Assembly (NCBI RefSeq): GCF_003001935.1
Contig: NZ_PVNG01000005.1
Location: forward strand, 186,001 to 250,000
From: Nonomuraea fuscirosea
GTDB taxonomy: Bacteria > Actinomycetota > Actinomycetes > Streptosporangiales > Streptosporangiaceae
Direction of reading: 5' to 3'
DNA length: 64,000 nt
Positions 1 to 6,855 of the stretch are shown in pieces (the stretch's first letter is position 1; every line of letters begins with the position of its first letter). The translations under genes were made by a program, and so were the position numbers. The notes under the pieces are model-generated. The model saw nothing but the letters and a program-made list of their open reading frames with translations. It was not told the DNA's origin and ran no database searches.

Positions 1-1
1 G

Positions 2-484
2 CTCGTCGACTGGGACCGCGCGCTGGTGGACGTCCTGCCCGGCGGCTTCTTCATCGACAACCCCGGGGTCCTGTCGCTCGTGTACGCGGCCACGTCGATC
101 CCGTTCACCGTCTACCTGCTGACCGCGTACTTCCGCTCGATCCCCGCCGACTACGAGGAGGCCGCGGCCCTGGACGGGGCCTCGCGCTTCCAGATCATGA
201 CCAGGGTCATGCTGCCGATGGCGCGGCCGGCGCTCACCACCGTGATCCTGTTCAACTTCCTGGCCTACTGGAACGACTTCATCATCGCGCTCACCCTGCT
301 GCCGGGCGAGGGCAAGACGCTGCAGGTCGGGCTGCTCAACCTGATGACCGCACAGAAGGCGGCGGCCGACTACGGGCGTCTGTACGCCGGCATGGTCATC
401 GTCATCGTCCCCGTCCTCATCCTGTACGCGCTCATCCAGCGCCGGCTCATCGAGGGCATGGCCGCCGGCGGCGTGAAGGGCTAG
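2..484 (+). CDS. carbohydrate ABC transporter permease (CUT1, MalG type), 3' part only
   Basis: Inner-membrane permease subunit of a sugar importer. The frame is open from base 2, so the true start lies before the window and only the last ~160 residues are visible. They contain at least three hydrophobic segments and the EAA loop that docks on the ATPase (EEAAALDGASRFQ, about bases 155-193, then a LPMARPAL stretch). The ending GMAAGGVKG is typical of MalG-type permeases. The next gene starts 12 bases downstream behind AAGGAGA, and the following genes encode a fucosidase and a secreted beta-helix protein, which suggests import of an oligosaccharide released outside the cell. The family call is firm; the substrate is inference. 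Confidence 0.9.
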   Translation, partial: LVDWDRALVDVLPGGFFIDNPGVLSLVYAATSIPFTVYLLTAYFRSIPADYEEAAALDGASRFQIMTRVMLPMARPALTTVILFNFLAYWNDFIIALTLLPGEGKTLQVGLLNLMTAQKAAADYGRLYAGMVIVIVPVLILYALIQRRLIEGMAAGGVKG

Positions 485-496
485 AAGGAGACACTC

Positions 497-676
497 ATGA
501 AGGATTCGACGCGCGGCGTGCTGCTCGTCACCGCCCGGACGATCATCGCGGCGGCCTGCGTGGCGGCGGTCGTCGTCGCCCGCACCACCGTCGGGTGGGA
601 CAGCCTGGCGATCATGCTGGTCGCGCTGGCGGTGCTGCTGGGCGTGCTGGCCTCCTACAACCGGCGGTTCCGGTGA
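497..676 (+). CDS. small two-helix membrane protein
   Basis: A 59-residue protein with a good ribosome binding site (AAGGAG about 7 bases before ATG). It has two predicted membrane segments, roughly residues 8-27 and 34-53, and a basic end (YNRRFR). It is wedged between the sugar permease and the fucosidase gene, whose GTG start overlaps its TGA (GTGA). This arrangement implies co-translation. I recognise no family. A small accessory subunit of the transporter is possible, but this rests on position only. Confidence 0.6.
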   Translation: MKDSTRGVLLVTARTIIAAACVAAVVVARTTVGWDSLAIMLVALAVLLGVLASYNRRFR

Positions 677-2223
677 CAGCGATCCCTGATTCGCCCCCGG
701 AGCCGGCCCCGGAGCTGGCCTCGGTCCGGCCGAGTGCCCGTCAGCTCGCCTGGCAGGAGATGGAGTTCTACGGGTTCGTCCACTTCGGCATGAACACGAT
801 GACCGACCGGGAGTGGGGCGAGGGGCACGACGACCCGGCCGGCTTCGACCCGGCCGACCTGGACGCCGACCAGTGGGTCAGGGCGCTCAAGGCGGCCGGG
901 ATGACCGGGGTGATCCTGACCTGCAAGCACCACGACGGGTTCTGCCTGTGGCCGAGCGACGTCACCTCGTACACGGTGGCGTCGTCGCCGTGGCGGGGCG
1001 GCCGGGGCGACGTGGTGGACGAGGTCGCGCGGGCGGCGCGGCGGCACGGGCTGAAGTTCGGGGTCTACCTGTCGCCGTGGGACCGCACGGAGGCGTCGTA
1101 CGGAGCCGGGGGCGCGTACGACGACTTCTACGTCGCCCAGCTCACCGAGCTGCTGACCCGCTACGGGCCGGTGTTCACGGTGTGGCTGGACGGCGCGAAC
1201 GGCGAGGGCCCGAACGGCAGACGGCAGGTCTACGACTGGGAGCGCTACTACGCGGTGGTCCGCGACCTGCAGCCGGACGCGGTCATCAACGTGTGCGGCC
1301 CGGACGTGCGCTGGTGCGGCAACGAGGCCGGCGCGACCCGTCCCGACGAGTGGAGCGTGGTCCCGCGCGCGTTGCAGGACGCCGAACGGATCGCGGACCG
1401 CTCGCAGCAGGCGGACGACGGCGCCTTCGCCCGGCTCGTCCGCAGCGACGAGCGCGACCTGGGCAGCCGGGCCGCCCTGGCCGGGCACGAGGACGACCTG
1501 GTCTGGTATCCGGCCGAGGTGAACACCTCGATCCGCCCCGGGTGGTTCCACCATCCGGCCGAGGACGGCCGGGTCCGCTCCGCCGACGAGCTGTTCGAGA
1601 TCTACCTGCGTTCCGTCGGCGGCAACGCGTGCTTCCTGCTCAATGTCCCGCCGGCCCGCGACGGGCTGGTGCGCGCGGCCGACGTGGCGGTGCTGGCGGA
1701 GCTGGGCCGGCGGATCGAGGACTTCCGCGCCCGGCGCGTCGAGGCGTCCGTGACGGTGACGTCCGGCAGCCCCGGCGACGTCACGGCCGCCTGGCCCGGA
1801 GGGAAGCAGGCTCCGGGTGGGGCGGACGACGCCGGACGACGGCCCGCCGGAGCGCGGACGCCGTGGCGGCCGGACGCCACCGACCCGCGGCCCGGACTCA
1901 CGCTCTTTTTCGACCGGGCGCGACCGGTCGAGGCGGTCGTCGTGGGCGAGGACATCGCTGAGGGGCAGCGCGTCGAGCACGTGGTCGTACGGGGCCGGGC
2001 GGACGGCCGGTGGACGACGCTGGCCGAAGCGAACGCGGTGGGCTACCAGCGCATCCTCACCTTCTCGCCGGCGGAGGTGGACGCCGTGCGGGTCGAGATC
2101 ACCCGCACCAGGGACACACCCGTCATCGCCCGAATCGCCGCCATCGGGACGACCACCCCAGAGACGGCCACCCCGGGAACGGCCACCCTAGAGACGGCCG
2201 ACTCAGAGACGGCCGGCTCATGA
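673..2223 (+). CDS. alpha-L-fucosidase, GH29 family
   Basis: Glycoside hydrolase that releases L-fucose from glycans. The start is the GTG overlapping the previous stop, giving 516 residues; no secretion signal is seen, so it probably acts in the cytoplasm on imported oligosaccharide. Family hallmarks are HFGMNT near the N-terminus, CKHHDGFCLWPS, FGVYLSPWDR and VWLDGANG, where Asp173 is the expected nucleophile. The last ~150 residues look like a small beta-sandwich, possibly a carbohydrate-binding domain. The protein ends in five degenerate 15-bp repeats read as Thr/Ala/Glu-rich residues. The next gene overlaps by ATGA. The family call is strong; substrate linkage is not visible. Confidence 0.88.
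   Translation: MTAIPDSPPEPAPELASVRPSARQLAWQEMEFYGFVHFGMNTMTDREWGEGHDDPAGFDPADLDADQWVRALKAAGMTGVILTCKHHDGFCLWPSDVTSYTVASSPWRGGRGDVVDEVARAARRHGLKFGVYLSPWDRTEASYGAGGAYDDFYVAQLTELLTRYGPVFTVWLDGANGEGPNGRRQVYDWERYYAVVRDLQPDAVINVCGPDVRWCGNEAGATRPDEWSVVPRALQDAERIADRSQQADDGAFARLVRSDERDLGSRAALAGHEDDLVWYPAEVNTSIRPGWFHHPAEDGRVRSADELFEIYLRSVGGNACFLLNVPPARDGLVRAADVAVLAELGRRIEDFRARRVEASVTVTSGSPGDVTAAWPGGKQAPGGADDAGRRPAGARTPWRPDATDPRPGLTLFFDRARPVEAVVVGEDIAEGQRVEHVVVRGRADGRWTTLAEANAVGYQRILTFSPAEVDAVRVEITRTRDTPVIARIAAIGTTTPETATPGTATLETADSETAGS
2146..2220 (+). repeat. five in-frame 15-bp repeats at the end of the fucosidase gene
   Basis: Units begin at 2146, 2161, 2176, 2191 and 2206 and resemble GAGACGGCCACCCCG. 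They encode a five-residue motif close to ETATP and stop exactly at the overlap with the next gene. Confidence 0.85.
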
Positions 2224-3350
2224 AGGTCGCCTCGACGAAAGCCCGCGCGCGAGGGAGCAAGCAGCCCCGCCACCCGGCACGCTTCCACCCCGCACACCCC
2301 CGCCCATCGAGCGGCCGTCCGTCGCGGCGGGTGCTGGTCGTGGCGGGTGTGCTGGTCGTGCTCGCCGCCCTCCTGGTCACCGGCGCGGTCGTGCTCGCCC
2401 AGCGCACCGACCAGGTCGCCGCCATCGACGGCCGGCCGGTGACCCGGGACGAGCTGCTCTTCCACATGCGCAGGCTCGCCCCCCGGGTGCAGAACGAGTT
2501 ACGGAACACGTACCACCTCCAGAGCCCGGCCGACTGGAACGCGAAGGCCGGCGACCGCACCGCGCTCCAGCGGCTCGCCGCCCGCGCGCTCGACCAGATC
2601 GAGCGGGACCGGGCGGTGCTCGCCCTGGCCGGGGAGCAGGGCCTGCCCGCGGCCGCCGACCACGCGGGTTTCCTGGCCGAACTGGCCGCCGAGAACGAGC
2701 GCCGCTCGGCCGCCATCGCCAAGGGCGAGGTCGTGTACGGCCTGGCGGAGTTCTCCCCCGAGGAGTTCTACTCGCACCGGCTCACCGAGCTGACCACGAC
2801 GCTGAAGCAGCGGCTCAGCGCGAGCCGGGACGGGCCGCTGCACGTCACCGACGCCGACGTCAGGAAGGCGTTCGAGCAGGACAGGGACGCGTGGAGCGCC
2901 AACGCGACCACGTACACGTACGCCAAGCTCGTCGTCCCGGTGCCGGAAGGAGCCGCGGGCGACTACGCGGAGAAGCTGCGGCGGCGGGTGGCCGCCGCGG
3001 ACCGGCTGGCGCGGGTCGCCGAGCGCGAGCCCGGCGCCGAGCTCACCACCGACACCCGGCGCGGCGGCGGCTCGGCCGTGCACGACCAGGACCTCATGGC
3101 GGTGCTCGGCGCCCTCGATCCGGGCCAGATCTCCGCCCCGGTCACCGGCGCCGGCCAGATCACCTACTACGAGCTCACCGGCAAGACCGTCGACGAGGAC
3201 GCGGCGTTCGCCGAGTACGCCCGGCGGATCAGGCAGTCGCTCGTCGAGGAGAAGTTCGACCAGTTCATCCGCCGCCGCGTCGACGCCGGCGACGTCGAGA
3301 TCGACGCGGCGGCGGTGGACGCCATCAACGCAGAGGATGTGCAACAGTGA
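2220..3350 (+). CDS. membrane-anchored PrsA/SurA-like peptidylprolyl isomerase
   Basis: Extracytoplasmic foldase of 376 residues. The basic N-terminal region (1-38) is followed by one membrane segment (about 39-62), so the body faces outward. A SurA-N-like helical region follows (VAAIDGRPVTRDELLFHMRR is the usual entry into it), then a weakly conserved parvulin-like region around residues 215-320 (KLVVPVPEG, GGSAVHDQDL, LDPGQISAPV). The ATG overlaps the fucosidase stop (ATGA), and its own TGA overlaps the GTG of the secreted beta-helix protein. Inference: it may be a dedicated folding helper for that protein. Isomerase active-site residues cannot be confirmed by eye. Confidence 0.75.
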   Translation: MKVASTKARARGSKQPRHPARFHPAHPRPSSGRPSRRVLVVAGVLVVLAALLVTGAVVLAQRTDQVAAIDGRPVTRDELLFHMRRLAPRVQNELRNTYHLQSPADWNAKAGDRTALQRLAARALDQIERDRAVLALAGEQGLPAAADHAGFLAELAAENERRSAAIAKGEVVYGLAEFSPEEFYSHRLTELTTTLKQRLSASRDGPLHVTDADVRKAFEQDRDAWSANATTYTYAKLVVPVPEGAAGDYAEKLRRRVAAADRLARVAEREPGAELTTDTRRGGGSAVHDQDLMAVLGALDPGQISAPVTGAGQITYYELTGKTVDEDAAFAEYARRIRQSLVEEKFDQFIRRRVDAGDVEIDAAAVDAINAEDVQQ

Positions 3351-5713
3351 AACCTGTCGGTACCGCACCCCCCGAGCCGGCCCGCCGCCGGCCTGTGGCG
3401 CGGGCGCTGCGCGCGGGCCTGACCGCCCTGCTCGCCACGCTCGTCGCGGGCTCGCTCGCCCCCGCGGCCGCCTCGGCCGCGCAGGCGCCCGGCCGCCCCT
3501 CCCCCGCCACCGAGCGCGCGTTGCCGGGCAACACCCCGAACAGGACCGGCGGCACGGACTACTACATCGACGCCACGAACGGCCGCGACGAGGCGGCCGG
3601 CACCTCGCGCAAGACCGCCTGGCGCACCTTGGCCAAGGCGAGCGCGACGACGTTCCGGCCCGGCGACCGCATCCTGCTCAAGGCCGGCGAGGAGTGGCAC
3701 GACGAGCAGCTGTGGCCCAAGGGCTCCGGCCGGGCGGGCAAGCCGATCACCATCTCGGCGTACGGCGACCCGCGCGCCCGCCGCCCGTACATCGCGGCGA
3801 ACGGCAAGGTGCCGAACCCGTTCAAGGCGGACGGCACGAAGAACCCGGAGACGGTCGGCCTGACCGGCGCCATCGTGCTGCGCAACCAGCAGTACTTCGA
3901 GATCGACCACGTCGAGCTGTCCAACGACGACGACTTCGCCACGAACATCACCACCGGCACGTACGTCAGGGACGGCATCGCGGTCTCCATCAACGCCGAC
4001 CTCCTCCCGCCGGGCGCGGACAGCGTCATGGACCACTTCCGCATCACCGACGTGTACGTCCACGACCTCGACGGCCCCAGCACCTGGCAGAAGATCCACT
4101 ACGGCGGCGTCAACTTCCAGGTCTTCGGCGCCAAGAGCTACAAGGAGTACGGCACCGGCGGCCATCACTTCAAGGACGTCAAGATCGAGGACAACACGTT
4201 CGAGAACGTCGAGCTGCACGCGGTGCAGTTCGCGTTCAACTGGTTCGCCGCCGACGGCCAGGACGCCGGCGAGTACGACGAGGCAGGCAAGTTCCACGAG
4301 GGCTGGGAGCAGCTCTGGGTGCGCACCCGCGACCTGTACAGCCGGGACGTCTCCATCAGCCACAACTACGCCGAGAGCATCGGCCAGGGCGCGTTCCAGT
4401 TCGCCAACAGCAAGAACATGACGGCCGAGTACAACGAGGTCAACGGGTTCCTGCAGCGCTACGACGCGGTCTCGTGCGGGCTCTACCTCTGGGCCGGCGC
4501 CGACTCGGTGATGCAGTTCAACGAGGTGTACGGCGGCCCCGACAACGAGTACGACGGCACCCCCTGGGACCTGGAGTACACCAACTTCAACGTCACCTAC
4601 CAGTTCAACTACTCGCACGACAACGCGGCGGGCTGGATGGCCTACATGGGCAACAGCTCGAACTCGGTCGCCCGCTACAACCTGAGCGTCAACGACAACG
4701 GCGTGCTCGTGAAGAACATGCTCTCGACGAACTACACGCCGACGTACTTCACGAACAACACCTTCGTGTACGACGGCGCCGACCTGGACTACGTCCACGA
4801 CGAGACGTTCCTGAGCCGGGTCTACTTCCTGAACAACATCTTCTACAACACCTCTGAGTCTGCGGCGACGCCCTGGTACCGCCGCACCGGCGCCCTGCGC
4901 CAGGCGGTCTTCTCCAACAACGCCTTCTACGAGGCCGGCGGCACGCACTCCACCCAGGAGCCGGCCGACCAGGCGGGCGTACGCGCCGATCCGAAGTTCG
5001 CCGGCGACCCGGCGAAGTACGTGACCGGGGCGGGCGTGGACCGCATCCGCACCGCGGCGGCCCACTTCAAGCTGCGCAAGGACTCCCCGCTCATCGACGC
5101 CGGCCGCTACAACCCCCACCTCGGCACCGAGGACTTCCTCGGCACCCACATCTACTACGGGGACGCGCCCGACATCGGCATGGCGGAGAGCCGGATCGGC
5201 AGAAAGGTGCGCAATCCGGTCGACGAGCATCCCATCGAGGACGAGCAGGGCGGCCGTCCCAACCTCGCCCTGGGCAAGCCGGTCACCGCGAGCTCGACCC
5301 ATCCCGGCGCGAACGGCACCCTAGTGGCCGCGAACCTGACCGACGGCGACCCGGCGACCCGCTGGGCGGCGGCCGACGACGCGGCGTACCCGATCACCCT
5401 GGACGTCGACTTCGGCGCGGACACGACGTTCGACGAGGTGTATCTCGACGAGTACACCGACTCGGGCACCAACCCGCGGGTGCGGACGTTCGACCTGCAA
5501 CGATGGGACGCCGGAAGCGGCGCCTGGGTCACCTTCGCGAGCGGCTCGGACGGCGTCGGCCACGACCGGTCGGTGACCGGTTTCGGCGACGTCACCACCG
5601 CGAAGCTGCGGGTGGCGCTCACCGGCCTGCTGCCGTCGGAGGTCTACAGCCCGACCCTCACGGAGATCGCCGTGCACCGCGCCGCGCGTAGAGCCCCGGC
5701 GCAAGGCAGATGA
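3347..5713 (+). CDS. secreted right-handed beta-helix protein with C-terminal F5/8-type domain
   Basis: Predicted exported polysaccharide-active or glycan-binding protein, 788 residues from a GTG that overlaps the previous TGA. Residues about 1-46 form a signal peptide (basic start, Ala/Leu core, ASAAQA cleavage region). The YYIDATNGRDEAAGTS stretch followed by FRPGDRILLKAG is the standard N-terminal cap of parallel beta-helix lyases and hydrolases. The helix runs to about residue 560, with Asn-rich rungs such as NNTFVYDGA and FLNNIFYNT. The last ~150 residues (NLALGKPVTASSTHP onward) form a discoidin/CBM32-like domain. A catalytic class cannot be assigned by eye. Together with the fucosidase and importer it suggests a plant- or host-glycan utilisation locus. 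Confidence 0.82.
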   Translation: MKPVGTAPPEPARRRPVARALRAGLTALLATLVAGSLAPAAASAAQAPGRPSPATERALPGNTPNRTGGTDYYIDATNGRDEAAGTSRKTAWRTLAKASATTFRPGDRILLKAGEEWHDEQLWPKGSGRAGKPITISAYGDPRARRPYIAANGKVPNPFKADGTKNPETVGLTGAIVLRNQQYFEIDHVELSNDDDFATNITTGTYVRDGIAVSINADLLPPGADSVMDHFRITDVYVHDLDGPSTWQKIHYGGVNFQVFGAKSYKEYGTGGHHFKDVKIEDNTFENVELHAVQFAFNWFAADGQDAGEYDEAGKFHEGWEQLWVRTRDLYSRDVSISHNYAESIGQGAFQFANSKNMTAEYNEVNGFLQRYDAVSCGLYLWAGADSVMQFNEVYGGPDNEYDGTPWDLEYTNFNVTYQFNYSHDNAAGWMAYMGNSSNSVARYNLSVNDNGVLVKNMLSTNYTPTYFTNNTFVYDGADLDYVHDETFLSRVYFLNNIFYNTSESAATPWYRRTGALRQAVFSNNAFYEAGGTHSTQEPADQAGVRADPKFAGDPAKYVTGAGVDRIRTAAAHFKLRKDSPLIDAGRYNPHLGTEDFLGTHIYYGDAPDIGMAESRIGRKVRNPVDEHPIEDEQGGRPNLALGKPVTASSTHPGANGTLVAANLTDGDPATRWAAADDAAYPITLDVDFGADTTFDEVYLDEYTDSGTNPRVRTFDLQRWDAGSGAWVTFASGSDGVGHDRSVTGFGDVTTAKLRVALTGLLPSEVYSPTLTEIAVHRAARRAPAQGR

Positions 5714-5743
5714 ACGGGTGGGCGCTATGGTGTCCACCCGTTT
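5713..5743 (+). terminator. rho-independent-like terminator
   Basis: Nine-base arms AACGGGTGG (5713-5721) and CCACCCGTT (5734-5742), 12-base loop, followed by a T-rich run. It starts within the stop codon of the beta-helix gene and closes the glycan operon. Confidence 0.7.
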
Positions 5744-5767
5744 ACCTTTCGTCAACAAGTCGTATAT

Positions 5768-6703
5768 GTGAAAGGTCTATCTTCGAGCGCCATGTCCCAT
5801 CACCAGGTCGCGGTTCATGACCGCACCGATATACCCCAGCCTCCCGCGTCCGACACCTCCGCCGAGGAAGAGGGCAGCAGCAGCGTTCTCGGAGTGCTGG
5901 AGAGCATCAGCTCGGTCATCGTCCCCATCGGCGTGACGCTCTACGCGGTGCTCTACCTCGGGGTCGAGCAGATGTACGGCATCTTCGGCATCACCCCCCA
6001 GCAGGCGGGCATCGACCAGTCCGTGCTCCTGGGCCGGCTGATGGGCACTCTGATCCTGATGCTGCTGATCCTGCTGCCCACGATCGGCCTCGTCGTCGGG
6101 CTCTGCTGGCTCGCCGACAAGGTCACCTTCGGCCTGCTCAGCAAGATGATCACCGGCATCAGGCGGCGGCCGTGGATCGCCGCGCTGGTCGCGGCCCTGT
6201 GGTGCGGCGCCACCTACTGGGGTCTGTTCAACCTCGTCGGCGACCTCAACCTCGCCGTCATGGTGCTCATCGCGGGCGGGCTCGGCGTGGCCGCGTTCGT
6301 GGTGCCGTTCCGGCTGCTGCGCAGGAAGCCCGTCGGCCGCGCCGCCACGAAGGTCCTCGTCGGCGCCCTCACCGGCGTCGGGCTGGGCTTCCTGCTGATC
6401 CTCGCGATGATCCAGGGCGCGGTCGAGGTCCAGGAGACCGGCCAGGCCAACGAGCTGCTCGGCTACGTCGGCTTCCAGGACCAGTGGACGGTGATCAAGA
6501 ACGCGGAGGACGACAAACCGCTCTACGACGGCCGCTGGATGATGCTGCTGGGCGAGAGCGAGGGCACGTACGTCTTCTTCGACTGCGACAAGCTGGAGAC
6601 CATGCGCCGCCCGATCGAGACGACCAACCTCTCCGACATCCAGCTCGACCCGGAGCGGGAGAAGGGCTTCACCTGCGGCGGGTTGGCCGACAAGGAAGAG
6701 TAG
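5768..6703 (+). CDS. five-pass membrane protein of unknown function
   Basis: A 311-residue protein with a disordered, acidic N-terminus (1-40), about five membrane segments (roughly 45-67, 85-115, 135-155, 160-182 and 196-215) and a soluble C-terminal part of ~95 residues. The start is uncertain: GTG at 5768 has no clear ribosome binding site, while ATG at 5792 follows AAAGG by 16 bases. I recognise no family. It stands alone between a terminator and a convergent regulator gene, so context gives no hint of function. Confidence 0.6.
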   Translation: MKGLSSSAMSHHQVAVHDRTDIPQPPASDTSAEEEGSSSVLGVLESISSVIVPIGVTLYAVLYLGVEQMYGIFGITPQQAGIDQSVLLGRLMGTLILMLLILLPTIGLVVGLCWLADKVTFGLLSKMITGIRRRPWIAALVAALWCGATYWGLFNLVGDLNLAVMVLIAGGLGVAAFVVPFRLLRRKPVGRAATKVLVGALTGVGLGFLLILAMIQGAVEVQETGQANELLGYVGFQDQWTVIKNAEDDKPLYDGRWMMLLGESEGTYVFFDCDKLETMRRPIETTNLSDIQLDPEREKGFTCGGLADKEE

Positions 6704-6735
6704 CCACCCGACCGGCAGCCGGGCGGCCGAACCCT

Positions 6736-6855
6736 GGGATCAGCCGCCCGAGGATCAGCCGCCTATGGATCGGGCGCTCGGGGATCGGGTGTCCGGGGGT
6801 CGGGCGCTCGGGGGTCGGGTGTCCGGGGATCGGCTCCCCCAGGATCAGGCGCCCG
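6736..6855 (+). repeat. eight tandem 15-bp repeats across the 3' end of the AfsR-like gene
   Basis: Units start every 15 bases from 6736 (for example GGGATCGGGTGTCCG at 6781). The last unit contains the stop codon of the minus-strand regulator gene; the other units continue past it. It fills most of the convergent gap, where no gene is seen. Confidence 0.85.
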
